Shown here piece after piece: positions 38,101 to 46,128 of a DNA stretch of 64,000 bases. The notes beneath the pieces are model-generated. The model saw only the letters and a program-made list of their open reading frames with translations. It was not told the DNA's origin and searched no databases. Source of the DNA: an uncultured Armatimonadota bacterium. GTDB taxonomy: Bacteria > Armatimonadota > Armatimonadia > Armatimonadales > Armatimonadaceae. Both the position numbers and the translations under genes were made by a program. Position 1 is the stretch's first letter. Each line of letters begins with the position of its first letter. The stretch is taken from positions 23,961 to 87,960 of the forward strand of contig CAIVZM010000035.1 in assembly GCA_903910385.1 (NCBI GenBank). Reading direction: 5' to 3'.

Positions 38101-38557
38101 CCTTGCCGATATGGACTACCTGCGAGAAGGAATCGGTCTGCGTGGGTATGCACAGGTCGATCCGCTGGTCGCCTACAAGAAGGAAGCCCTGGAAATCTTC
38201 GAACGGATGCAAGGGGGTATTCAGGGAGCCATCGCACGCGGCGTCTTTATGGCGCAAATCCAGATGGAGCGTGAGGAACCGAATCTGTATGACCTCATGC
38301 GTCAGATGGAAGCGGCAGGATTTGTCGCCAACAGCGACGATTCCGAATTCGATGAAGCGGAAGAGATCCCAGGCGCAGTGCGATCCGCGCCAGTGATCGA
38401 TGTCGGTCAGGGAGCGTTGCTCGCCGCCGCCATGGCGGCGCAGCAAGCGAAACCCGCAACGGCGGTTGAGACCGTCGATAAAGTCGGTCCCAATGACCCC
38501 TGCCCCTGCGGTTCCGGCAAGAAATACAAGAAATGCCACCGTAATAAGCCTCTCTAA
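35180..38557 (+). CDS. secA: preprotein translocase ATPase SecA
   Basis: SecA drives secretory proteins through SecYEG. The 1125-residue protein has Walker A G-E-G-K-T, the DEAD-like V-D-E-C-D-S-N-L-I-D-E-A-R-T-P-L-I-I-S, G-M-T-G-T-A, and R-G-R-S-G-R-Q-G-D-P-G. The C-terminal zinc-binding SEC-C motif is C-P-C-G-S-G-K-K-Y-K-K-C-H. It is about 220 residues longer than E. coli SecA. The excess includes about 95 residues (roughly 535-628) between I-D-M-S-E-R-V-S and I-P-H-N-I-L-N-A-K, and about 60 residues (roughly 680-740) before G-G-M-Y-I-L-G-T-E-R-H-E-S. A strong hairpin follows the gene. Confidence 0.97.
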   Translation: MNFLAKLFDTNERDVTRYRKVVEKINALEPQFQKLTDEELKAKTTEFKERVEKFLETQGGREALLAKEKAAFKNTAESKVFRIAIDKALDAILPEAFAACREASRRVLNMRHFDVQLIGGMVQHDGRIAELRTGEGKTLMCTLGAYLNALAGMGGHVVTANDYLVKRDAVWMGALFHSLGLTVGILQGSSPETGEGGGTFIYDPTYEDPSVDGLDARFKYSRQTFNRREAYDCDITYGTSSEFGFDYLRDNMAPSLDHIVQDRGHHFAIVDECDSNLIDEARTPLIISGPAERSSELYQVFDRLIPALDRGEQKKDKYDVETDEKDYTVDEKAKSASLTEKGFERIQKALRAAGYVPAQNPDYEIADDREAMQYATSALKAHAVFTKDKDYVVRPNQEGKPEVVIVDEFTGRLMFGRRWSDGLHQAVESKEGIKIENESQTLATITIQNYFRLYRKLAGMTGTAKTEEDEFRKIYALDVVQVPTNRPMVRKDLADSIYKTEEAKLRGIVRELIVLYCKQQPVLVGTRSIDMSERVSSRLTFQALETIAAVDLLRAKLEEKRKALGAEYKGLSDLLNTKLEALNIAKLAPVARAVGQSLKMLDKPVLEEYGTLLGVPKEHFDRLEEAIQHGIPHNILNAKYHEAEARIIAEAGRRGSITIATNMAGRGVDILLGGTQYKELNENAGAVLDQSYRRGGKRPANSVGHVVDKKDALGDPEELGPAGAGTISLDADPAELLRERESVKNLGGMYILGTERHESRRIDNQLRGRSGRQGDPGTSRFHLSLEDYLWRVFGDRQNTMLMKGWEEDQAVDMPFLSKLIERAQKKVEQHNFDSRKHVLEYDDVHNVQREVIYRERRKILEGADLRETITSYLHETVDSSMALYCPESVPEEEWDRTGLFEHLNQQFPLSHFTNIEELSGLKRSELVDALHDAADDTYEAKEAEIIEQTGDPESMRQLERHIAIREIDQAWVHHLADMDYLREGIGLRGYAQVDPLVAYKKEALEIFERMQGGIQGAIARGVFMAQIQMEREEPNLYDLMRQMEAAGFVANSDDSEFDEAEEIPGAVRSAPVIDVGQGALLAAAMAAQQAKPATAVETVDKVGPNDPCPCGSGKKYKKCHRNKPL

Positions 38558-38570
38558 GGCGAGACGCTCC

Positions 38571-38602
38571 AAAGAGCCGATGGCATTTGCCATCGGCTCT
38601 TT
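38571..38602. terminator. perfect 15-bp hairpin after secA
   Basis: AAAGAGCCGATGGCA at 38571-38585 pairs perfectly with TGCCATCGGCTCTTT at 38588-38602 over a two-base loop. It lies between convergent genes and can act in both directions. Confidence 0.85.
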
Positions 38603-38626
38603 GAATTTCAGCCCATTATCTTTGCT

Positions 38627-39841
38627 CTACCTTCGGCGTCGAATGCTGATAAACGCCCCGACGGCGAGTGGGAGAAGTAGCAGGGACGATTCAACCGGGA
38701 TTCGGATTACCGGTCGGCGAATATCATGGTAGCTTGGGCGAGGCTTGATTTCGTTCTGGTCGGCATCGCGCATAAAGTAAAGTTCATCGGTTCCCGGTCG
38801 CGGTGACTGGGTATCCAGAAATACCGTTAGATAGGATGGTAACGTAGCGTTCGAGGGGATCGCCGATTTCAAAACAGCGCTTCCTTCGCCAAACGTCGGC
38901 TTTCCCGCCCATTCCACACCGCTCTGGTTGGGGAGCGCCACCCCCAGAGCTTCCAGCGAAGACGATGGCGAATCCGACCTCATCGTCGAGAGCATTTTCT
39001 GTAAGTTTTTCGCTCCCCATACCGCACCCGATTCACCCAGCCCCGCCCCCATCCGTCCCTCGTCCGCAAGCAAAAAAATCCGCAGGGAACGGGGATACGA
39101 AGCGATATTCCCCTCTGCCGGTGGTTCCCGGTAAGGGTAAAACGGACGCGATGCCGTGAATGACATCCGGACGGGTCGTAATTGTAGCTCCACAGGGGTG
39201 GGAACGTCACCTGCGGATTCCATTGATGGTCGATTTCCGCTTACCTTGAATGCAGTGATAAACCATCCCTTTTCCACATAAGGCGCAAGCCATTTTGTGA
39301 TGGTGGCGCTGGCGGGATACCCATTACGACTGAGGTAATCATTGAGCGCTGCCGCATCCGTCGCCCGAAGCGTTGTCGCGTCATAACCGGATACTTTTTC
39401 AGTCGATACCACTTCAACCGGGGATGCGCTGGCAGGTTCTGGCATCGTTTTGGCGGCAACGGAAACGGACGGCGCAGGATCCCGGGGAAACAGCAACCAG
39501 TAAAACTCCGGCTTGGTATCTATACGTTCCACGATTTCCGGACGCAGAACTTCCGCCAACGTATCGAACAGTTCATCATTCGCTTCGCCTAATTCCGGCG
39601 CCGATGGAGTCGGGACCAGAAAGGCGAGACGGTCAGAATCCGCCGTAAACGACGCCCGACGAATAAAATGCTCGACGCCTTTGGTCTTATCCCAGAAGAT
39701 CGCCGCCGTTTCAGACGTAATCCGAGGCGGCGGCCCTTCGGGAACGATTGGTAAGCAGGCTAGCGCCGGTAATAGCATCGACGCGGAAAGACCCAGAGCA
39801 GCGGCGCCCGTAGCGAAACCCCAAAAAAGTAATGATTTCAT
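38627..39841 (-). CDS. DUF2330 domain exported membrane-anchored protein
   Basis: The 404-residue protein has a signal peptide with a cysteine-containing end (A-L-A-C-L-P). It then has the DUF2330 pattern S-E-T-A-A-I-F-W-D-K-T-K-G-V-E-H-F-I-R-R-A-S-F and a Pro-rich middle. It ends with a single hydrophobic helix and R-R-R-R, so it is anchored in the membrane with its bulk outside. The function of DUF2330 is unknown. The frame is open to 39949, but the signal peptide begins at the ATG at 39841, giving the better start. Confidence 0.75.
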   Translation of the reverse strand: MKSLLFWGFATGAAALGLSASMLLPALACLPIVPEGPPPRITSETAAIFWDKTKGVEHFIRRASFTADSDRLAFLVPTPSAPELGEANDELFDTLAEVLRPEIVERIDTKPEFYWLLFPRDPAPSVSVAAKTMPEPASASPVEVVSTEKVSGYDATTLRATDAAALNDYLSRNGYPASATITKWLAPYVEKGWFITAFKVSGNRPSMESAGDVPTPVELQLRPVRMSFTASRPFYPYREPPAEGNIASYPRSLRIFLLADEGRMGAGLGESGAVWGAKNLQKMLSTMRSDSPSSSLEALGVALPNQSGVEWAGKPTFGEGSAVLKSAIPSNATLPSYLTVFLDTQSPRPGTDELYFMRDADQNEIKPRPSYHDIRRPVIRIPVESSLLLLPLAVGAFISIRRRR

Positions 39842-39976
39842 AAAGCGATTTGCTTCCGTCCTTTGCTTTGTCAGGGAAACGCGCATTAAGATTACCCGAT
39901 AATGACGATTGCATGGTCTCTGTTCTTCGCTGGCAGGAACCACGTTCATTCACGTCGAAACGGAAGAGACTACTCC

Positions 39977-41008
39977 ATGTCTCCCGAAAGAAAACGACCA
40001 ATGCCGACCGTACCAATCCGTATTATCCAAATTGCCGTTGCAATAAGTCTCTCACTGATGACGCTCACGTTATCGCTGACGCCCGTTCATGCACAGAACG
40101 ACGCCAAAAACGATGTGGCGGAATCCGTTATCGGCCCCAATTATACCGATGCTCCGGAACTGACCGTGCCGGCGGACGCCCCCCGGGGGACTGTTCATCA
40201 GTTCACCATGGAGTCTACCGACAGTAAGATATATCCCGGTATCGCGAAAGATAAGCCCGGACAGGTTGTGCCTTATCAACGGCAGGTAGCAGTCTATGTC
40301 CCGAAGCAATATGTCGCCGGAACGCCCGCGCCGATTCTGGTGGTGCAGGACGGACTCTGGTATAAAGACACGCTAATTCCCATACTGGATACAATGATCT
40401 ATCAAAAGCGCCTGCCGGCTATTGTCGCTATTTTCGTCCACAATGGCGGCGGAGATGCGCAGGGCAGTCAGCGTGGACTGGAATACGATACCGTTTCCGG
40501 TGTCTACGCTGAATTTATCGAACAGGAAGTCCTACCCCGGGTGGCAAAAGACTACAATCTGACCTTCACGAAAGACCCGAACGGGCGGGCGACCATGGGA
40601 GGCAGTTCCGGCGCCGCCGCCGCGTTCACGATGGCATGGTTCCACCCGGAATGGTATCGGCGGGTTCTGTCTTACTCCGGGACGTTTGTCAATCAGCAAT
40701 CGCCGCTCAATCTGGCTTTACCGCATGGCGCCTGGGAATACCATGAAAACCTGATCGGGAAAAGCAAGCGCAAGCCCCTGCGTATCTGGCTCCATGTCAG
40801 CGAGAATGATAACGGTTCTAAACTGGACGAAGCTTCCTATCACAACTGGGTCATGGCGAACGAACGCATGGCGGCGGCGCTCAAAGCAAAAGGCTATCCG
40901 TATCGCTACGTCTTCGCCAAAGCCGCCGGACATACCGATGGAAGGGTCACGCGGCAGACGCTTCCCGGCGCTCTCGAATGGCTCTGGCAGGGCTACCGAA
41001 TCCGTTAA
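39977..41008 (+). CDS. secreted alpha/beta-hydrolase, enterochelin esterase-like
   Basis: The 343-residue protein has a signal peptide ending V-H-A-Q. Its hydrolase domain resembles Fes/esterase D-type proteins: V-V-Q-D-G-L-W-Y, a nucleophile elbow G-G-S-S-G-A-A-A-A-F, an acidic residue after W-L-H-V-S-E-N-D-N-G, and a late His in A-A-G-H-T-D-G. These enzymes cleave esters of sugars or siderophores; the substrate is unknown. GGAAGAG eight bases before the ATG at 39977 sets the start; the frame is open to 39902. It is divergent from the DUF2330 gene. Confidence 0.8.
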   Translation: MSPERKRPMPTVPIRIIQIAVAISLSLMTLTLSLTPVHAQNDAKNDVAESVIGPNYTDAPELTVPADAPRGTVHQFTMESTDSKIYPGIAKDKPGQVVPYQRQVAVYVPKQYVAGTPAPILVVQDGLWYKDTLIPILDTMIYQKRLPAIVAIFVHNGGGDAQGSQRGLEYDTVSGVYAEFIEQEVLPRVAKDYNLTFTKDPNGRATMGGSSGAAAAFTMAWFHPEWYRRVLSYSGTFVNQQSPLNLALPHGAWEYHENLIGKSKRKPLRIWLHVSENDNGSKLDEASYHNWVMANERMAAALKAKGYPYRYVFAKAAGHTDGRVTRQTLPGALEWLWQGYRIR

Positions 41009-41024
41009 TCGGAAAATTCATAAC

Positions 41025-41068
41025 GCTACGTCTTCCCAAAGGTGGTTCCATCATCGGGAAGGCGTAGC
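41025..41068 (+). terminator. hairpin after the esterase gene
   Basis: GCTACGTCTTCCC at 41025-41037 pairs with GGGAAGGCGTAGC at 41056-41068 with one wobble. It starts 16 bases after the stop codon. Confidence 0.65.
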
Positions 41069-41284
41069 ATATTGGCGACGTTTTCGGGCACACGAGGTGA
41101 ATATATTCACTTTACGCGCAGAGACATTACGAGACATTTACAAACAGCTTAACCTTTTTTATACACCAGAGTATCTGTATTCATTGACTCAAAAGGGGAT
41201 TATCAAGTTGCATGGTGTTCATTATTGCGTTATCTTTGAAGCGATCCCTGTGATCTTTCGGTAGCGATATCCTCCTGAATACGA

Positions 41285-41382
41285 TATACTATATTCATAG
41301 TCGAGTTGATAAGCCCACAAGGTGGGCGAGTCGATCTGACTTCGACAGGCGACATTGCTATCAGAAGCAAGGTCGCTTTTTG
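41285..41382 (+). ncRNA. candidate small structured RNA with own promoter and terminator
   Basis: TATACT at 41285-41290 predicts a start near 41297. The next 85 bases fold into GCCCAC/GTGGGC at 41313-41326, enclosed by GTCGAG pairing with TTCGAC. A terminator-like hairpin follows at 41349-41376 (GCGAC with inner TTGCT, pairing with AGCAA and GTCGC) and runs into five T. No coding potential is convincing in the 41009-41588 gap. I do not recognise a known riboswitch. It could be a free small RNA or an attenuated leader of the gene at 41589. Confidence 0.4.
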
Positions 41383-41588
41383 CATTTCAGGGTTGGAAGA
41401 CGCCGAAATAGCCCCTATTCCCTCTTGCCTCTTGTCAGATTCCCATTTTCAGTCCTTTCATCAGTCACGCAAGGAAGCGTTTCCAAAGGCTTGATGGAAG
41501 AGGAGTCATTTCGCCTCATTACCAGGCATTGTATCGAGGAGGCTAACTTACAAGGAACCAGCGGAATATGAGGTCGCTATAGACAATA

Positions 41589-42338
41589 ATGAAACTACGA
41601 CCTTTTGCCATTCGAGCGTTACCTGCGCTTTTTTGCCTGTTTGTCGGCATCGCGACCTGCCATGCCCAGGAGCCTGCGCCAGAAGCGAAGGTTGAGACAG
41701 CGCCGCCTACCGGTCAACCGGCAGGGACGATCAGCGTCAGCGCCCAGCCGGTAGGGAAGTTAAAGGAGACGAACTCCGGCGTCAAGTTTTCCGCGCTTGG
41801 CGCCCCCTCGTCCGTCGTGGCGCGACCTTCGATTCCTGTAGTTGCAGACGCGATCAGCTTGTTGCAGGCATCCGCGCCAGTAGGCAAAAGTGGTAATGAG
41901 TCCGTTCTGGTTCACGTGTACAAGCGCTACAATGCGCTGTTCATGGATATATTGACAGCGAAAGCGTCTCAGACATGGACGCGCCGCAATACGGTACGAC
42001 TGAATGCCCCTTATCCGGACCATCCTGAAAGCCTGCAAATTACCCTGCGTAATCTGTCGCCACGACAGCACAGCGGAGTAATGATTGTCGCATCCGACAT
42101 TGCGATGCACTATGTATTCGCTTTTCCCAGGGGTCTGGGCGCCGCCGTAACACAACAGCTGTTTCTGGTAACATCCAGTAACGGATCGCAAAGCACATAT
42201 TCATTCGGTGATCTGGACACGCGCGGTTACGCGATCATCAAGGCAAGCGTACAAAATTCGGGCGAGGTCAAACCTGATAGCGTCGTTAAATACTTTGTCT
42301 GGAGCGGGACTAAATTCGTTCCCCGCGCGACGAACTGA
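41589..42338 (+). CDS. exported hypothetical protein, 249 aa
   Basis: The protein starts with a signal peptide ending C-H-A-Q-E, then a Pro/Gly/Ala-rich linker of about 70 residues, then a beta-rich domain (from about residue 105) with no recognised family. The terminal F-V-W-S-G-T-K-F-V-P-R-A is strand-like. It may act in the periplasm or outside. It lies about 200 bases downstream of the candidate small RNA. A GC-rich palindrome at 42382-42395 follows. Confidence 0.6.
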   Translation: MKLRPFAIRALPALFCLFVGIATCHAQEPAPEAKVETAPPTGQPAGTISVSAQPVGKLKETNSGVKFSALGAPSSVVARPSIPVVADAISLLQASAPVGKSGNESVLVHVYKRYNALFMDILTAKASQTWTRRNTVRLNAPYPDHPESLQITLRNLSPRQHSGVMIVASDIAMHYVFAFPRGLGAAVTQQLFLVTSSNGSQSTYSFGDLDTRGYAIIKASVQNSGEVKPDSVVKYFVWSGTKFVPRATN

Positions 42339-42402
42339 CGCACTGAAGTCGCTCCGCGCCGTAGACCGAGGGCTACTTCGCCCCCGGCGCCGGGGTCTTT
42401 AC

Positions 42403-43044
42403 CTATTTGGACTTCCCCTCTTTCGGCTTATCCGTTGCTCGAATATGGGGAATATGGGGCACCAGGTTAGGGTCGTACTTTGAGCCAGCGGATACCTGAA
42501 TCATTGTGATACGGATGCGTGTCGGGAAAAATTTCTCTGGATCCGTCCGGGTATGGGCTTTATTCCCATCCCTGTCTTTCATGACAAGATCCATCTGCTT
42601 AATGCCTTCCGTCCAGATAATGGAGTTATTCTCCCAGAACGCAGTCATAGGCACATCCTTGTCGTAAATGCCTTTTTGCGTGTAAGGGTCGTTGCCGGTA
42701 CAGCCATAACCATTTCCCTGTCCCTTGTTCGGAATATAGCAGAGGCTCCACTGCGTGGGTTCGCCGCTATCAGGGCGATCCAGTACCTCAGTGCGAATAT
42801 GCACTGTGCCGTTTCGATAATCGACCGGACTGGTCCAGTCACGCGGTCTCTTCGGATTTATGGCTTTTCCCGTGACATAGTAATGCGATTTGCTTGGCGT
42901 CGAGTTGTCTGCATCCGCTTTGGTGAACGTGAAAGTGACATCGAACAGAACAAACTGGTCCGCCTGCGCCGCCTTTTGCGACAGAAGCGGAATCAAGAAA
43001 GCGCCCAGCAGGACAGTTACCATCGAGAAACGATTCCTGAACAT
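42403..43044 (-). CDS. exported hypothetical protein, 213 aa
   Basis: The protein has a signal peptide (MFRNRFSMVTVLLGAFLIPL, cleavage probably near K-A-A-Q-A-D). The mature part has F-V-L-F-D-V-T-F-T-F-T, two cysteines in a Gly/Asn-rich loop (L-C-Y-I-P-N-K-G then Y-G-C-T-G-N-D) that could form a disulfide, and a Lys-rich end. No family is recognised. GGAGG lies thirteen bases before the ATG at 43044; the frame is open to 43086 but the signal peptide fits 43044. Confidence 0.6.
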   Translation of the reverse strand: MFRNRFSMVTVLLGAFLIPLLSQKAAQADQFVLFDVTFTFTKADADNSTPSKSHYYVTGKAINPKRPRDWTSPVDYRNGTVHIRTEVLDRPDSGEPTQWSLCYIPNKGQGNGYGCTGNDPYTQKGIYDKDVPMTAFWENNSIIWTEGIKQMDLVMKDRDGNKAHTRTDPEKFFPTRIRITMIQVSAGSKYDPNLVPHIPHIRATDKPKEGKSK

Positions 43045-43190
43045 AGCGACTGTAAAACCTCCACGGTTTCCGGCATTTGTAGCCAACCGTCTGGTATCGT
43101 TGGAGTGACACCAGTTAGAGTATAACCTAAACTAACGCCCTTTGTCCGAAAGAGGGCGACTAGTTGATCGTTCGCCCCGCATCAAGCGAC

Positions 43191-43228
43191 AATTCAGGCG
43201 ACTCGCTACGTTGCGGTCGCCCTGAATT
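43191..43228 (-). terminator. hairpin after the GHL10-type gene
   Basis: AATTCAGGCGAC at 43191-43202 pairs with GTCGCCCTGAATT at 43216-43228 with one bulged base. It lies about 40 bases past the stop of the minus-strand gene. The 225-base gap otherwise contains only a weaker hairpin at 43137-43157. Confidence 0.55.
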
Positions 43229-43269
43229 CAATCCTTCGTTTCGGCAGGATAGGAATCGATTAGAGCGTA

Positions 43270-45318
43270 TCAGAATCCCGTTCCGGAAACGCCACGGTAA
43301 AGAATCACCGGCGGAGAGGCTACGCCGGCAGCCTTCTGACGCTCTTTTTCCGCTCGGAGTTCGGTTATCAGACCAGGAACCTGATGCGGGGCTATAGCAG
43401 GCTTCGCGAAGGCTTCGGCAAAGACGCTCCAGAATAAATCGATATCGTGAGAGAGGTCAAAGATCATTACACCCTGCGTGGAAGCCGCCGCCGCCTGTAA
43501 ACATCGTCGTAAAGCGTCTGGCCTGCCTTTGAACTTATCGAGGGCAAGACCGGCATATACGAAGGACTGGTCATTGATCGCACGATTGGAAAACTGCCCC
43601 GCCGCCTCTACAGTCTCGCCGATATTATCGCCCTTGGAAGTCGCTTCCAGAATCGTCGAGTTCTGAAAATAACAGCCCGTCGTGATAAAGTCCGTCAAAC
43701 CGGCCCATCCTGTCTTTCGGTACGAATCATTCAAGAATCGGAATCCCGCCGTTAAATCATCGGCGCCCCAGTTCGCCCCGATATCCGGGTAGTCCGGGTA
43801 CCAGGAGCCGACATAGGTTGAGACGGTCGCCGCAGGACGAATCGTCTTAATCGTACGGACGCATTCGGCAAGATAATTTCGCAGAGTCAACGCTCGAAAG
43901 GTCAGCCATGCCTCGTAATACGGTCCCGGAACTTCCGCACGATTCAGTGTGGGAAAGTCAACATCGTAGCGAAAAACATCATCCGGCCACTTGATTTGCT
44001 TACCGATAAACGTTTCGAAATCACGCCGGGCGGCTTCCGAAAAATCCGCATTCAGCGAAGCGTAACGCAATCGGTCATCGAAGATAAAGCCATCCACCGC
44101 ATAATTTTGCGCCACTTCCGTCAGCATATTGAGAAAACGGCGGCGCACTTCTGGGCTATGCGGATTGGTCATCAGCGGAACCTGTCGATCCGGTCGCTGG
44201 CTGATCGGAACGAAATAAGGCGTATTGTCCAGCGTCAATTTGTATCCGGGGAGGGCGTACAGGCGCAGAAAGTTCACCGATGACTGCGTATTCGCGACCA
44301 GAACCGCCCCTCCCGGCGGCAATTTGGGCGATAGCGCAGTAAGAGCCCCCGCAGTCATTTGCGCCACGACCACTCCGGTGGAATCGATCAGCGCAACATA
44401 CGCCCCGGCATCCAATTTCGCAATTTTGGAGATATCCGTATACAGGCTCATATCATCCGGGTCACGCGGCGCCAGATTCGCCCGGTCCGTTACCGGATAC
44501 GCTCCCGTTCCGCTGACATCCCGGCGGATGCGCAGTCCCGGTTCATACAGGATGGTTTGCCAGGCGGGATTGTCATAGCCGGGACCAAGTTTGAAATCCC
44601 GGTGACCTTCCGCGAAGACATTCATGTTCACCAGCAGGCCGATTCCCTGCAGTTTCGTTTGCGTGACGAATTCCTTCAGAGGATCGAACTCTATCGGGAG
44701 GGTCTGCGTCCCCCAGGGGCGAACCCATTCGGTCAGTTTGGGCGCATAGCGGCTCGGATAAAGCGTGTAACCCACAATAGGCTTCACTTCGAAGACGATC
44801 GTGTTGAATCCAGTCGCTTTGATTTTCGCCACGAGAGCTTGAATCTTGGCGGCGGTATTAACTTTGTTGAGGTTTGCGGTAGCGTCGATCCATAAGACGC
44901 GACCTTGCAGACCGCGCTCCCGTGTCCATTTCTGTGCGATCCCAATGCCATTATTGCCTTCATCCAGCGGAGGAGCCGGGAGATTGGCAAACGGAATAAA
45001 AGGAGCTGAGGGCATCGCAGGAGGTTGCACGACAATAGACGATGGCAAAGCAGGGATAACTACGGCGGTTGCAGGGGTCGCCGGAGCGCCGGTCGTGTTC
45101 GCGCCGCCAGTCGCAGGAGGCTGGGCAGAATTGTTCTTCGCCACTTTTTTCACCTCAGCAGGCGTTTTGACCGGGAAAGAGACAGGAACAGGGTTTGTCG
45201 CCTGCCCCAATGCCGCAGAGGAGAGAAAGGCGACACTACAGAAAATTCCTGCCCATTGCCTCACCCGGGTTAACAAAACAAAGTCACGCCGAAACGCGAC
45301 AGCGCGATACGCTACCAC
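43270..45318 (-). CDS. putative GHL10-type glycoside hydrolase, exported
   Basis: The 682-residue protein has a signal peptide (around W-A-G-I-F-C-S-V-A-F-L), a long Pro/Ala/Thr-rich linker to about residue 130, and a TIM-barrel-like domain. That domain resembles GHL10/DUF187 proteins: G-R-V-L-W-I-D-A-T-A-N-L-N-K, T-G-F-N-T-I-V-F-E-V-K-P, P-S-R-Y-A-P, N-P-H-S-P-E-V-R-R, and D-G-F-I-F-D-D-R-L-R-Y. Family members are predicted to act on wall or extracellular polysaccharides. The region between about residues 270 and 380 looks like an inserted domain. The start is a GTG with AAGGAC upstream. Confidence 0.78.
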   Translation of the reverse strand: MVAYRAVAFRRDFVLLTRVRQWAGIFCSVAFLSSAALGQATNPVPVSFPVKTPAEVKKVAKNNSAQPPATGGANTTGAPATPATAVVIPALPSSIVVQPPAMPSAPFIPFANLPAPPLDEGNNGIGIAQKWTRERGLQGRVLWIDATANLNKVNTAAKIQALVAKIKATGFNTIVFEVKPIVGYTLYPSRYAPKLTEWVRPWGTQTLPIEFDPLKEFVTQTKLQGIGLLVNMNVFAEGHRDFKLGPGYDNPAWQTILYEPGLRIRRDVSGTGAYPVTDRANLAPRDPDDMSLYTDISKIAKLDAGAYVALIDSTGVVVAQMTAGALTALSPKLPPGGAVLVANTQSSVNFLRLYALPGYKLTLDNTPYFVPISQRPDRQVPLMTNPHSPEVRRRFLNMLTEVAQNYAVDGFIFDDRLRYASLNADFSEAARRDFETFIGKQIKWPDDVFRYDVDFPTLNRAEVPGPYYEAWLTFRALTLRNYLAECVRTIKTIRPAATVSTYVGSWYPDYPDIGANWGADDLTAGFRFLNDSYRKTGWAGLTDFITTGCYFQNSTILEATSKGDNIGETVEAAGQFSNRAINDQSFVYAGLALDKFKGRPDALRRCLQAAAASTQGVMIFDLSHDIDLFWSVFAEAFAKPAIAPHQVPGLITELRAEKERQKAAGVASPPVILYRGVSGTGF

Positions 45319-45396
45319 TTACCATGTCCTTCGCACAAAAAGTAATTTACCAACAAAATCTTTACAGTATATCTTGCTTCCGGCTGCTAACCGCGC

Positions 45397-45960
45397 TTAT
45401 CCGCCGCCATAGATGACCGGCTTGAGGACGCCGATATAAGGCAAGGAGCGGTATCGTCCCAGATAATCAAGCCCGTAGCCAACCACATACTCCTGATCAA
45501 TCGTGAAGCCGGAGTAATCCGGTTCGATACCCCCATTGATTCTTCGGGAAGGTTTATCCAGCAGGGTGCAGACCTTTACCGAAGCGGCGCGGCGTGATTT
45601 CAGGTTGTCCACCAGATACGAGAGACGCAGTGACATTCGTGGATTGATCACATCCTCCAGCACCAGAACATGGCGGCTTTCCACCGGTTCATCCAGGTCT
45701 TTGAGAATACGAACGACGCCGGACGAACGCGATTCCCCGCCATACGAACCGATGGCGACGAAGTCAAAGGACAACGGCGCGTCGATATGGCGCACGAGGT
45801 CCGCCAGAAATAACGTCGCACCCTTCAGTATGCCGACCACGACCAGGTCTTTGCCTTCATAGTCCCGACTGATTTCCGCCCCCAGTTCGACGACACGAGA
45901 CTGAATCTGCGCTTCCGTAATCCGGATCGTCTCAATGTCGGGGTGAATCGAAGAAGCCAT
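45397..45960 (-). CDS. hpt: hypoxanthine phosphoribosyltransferase with altered PRPP-loop
   Basis: The 187-residue protein aligns along its whole length with bacterial HPRT, which makes IMP or GMP from hypoxanthine or guanine and PRPP. Seen are D-L-V-V-V-G-I-L-K-G-A, S-Y-G-G, K-V-C-T-L-L-D-K-P, V-V-G-Y-G-L-D-Y and the C-terminal Y-R-S-L-P-Y-I-G-V-L-K-P. In the PRPP motif the usual E-D-I-I-D-T/S-G-x-T-L reads E-D-V-I-N-P-R-M-S-L, replacing the catalytic Asp and the T/S-G loop. The E-D pair is kept. The ATG at 45960 is chosen from homology; the frame is open to 46191. Confidence 0.85.
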   Translation of the reverse strand: MASSIHPDIETIRITEAQIQSRVVELGAEISRDYEGKDLVVVGILKGATLFLADLVRHIDAPLSFDFVAIGSYGGESRSSGVVRILKDLDEPVESRHVLVLEDVINPRMSLRLSYLVDNLKSRRAASVKVCTLLDKPSRRINGGIEPDYSGFTIDQEYVVGYGLDYLGRYRSLPYIGVLKPVIYGGG

Positions 45961-46128
45961 AATGTATCCCAGAGGAGCAATATTCCGCCGTGTGGCACGG
46001 CGGCGCATAAACCTTATCAGGATACGCCACATACGACTGCAGTGCAACGTTACTTCCTTCCTGTTTTTTATTTCCATGTCCAAAAACGGCGAGATTCCTT
46101 CGTCCGGGACGTGTAACATGTCAGAGTA

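Noticed and set aside
41380..41571. 63-residue ORF between the candidate small RNA and the exported protein
   Set aside because: It has no ribosome binding site, starts inside the terminator region and has unlikely composition.
42382..42395. Palindrome CCCCGGCGCCGGGG as a regulator site
   Set aside because: It lies between convergent gene ends and is more simply part of a GC-rich terminator hairpin.
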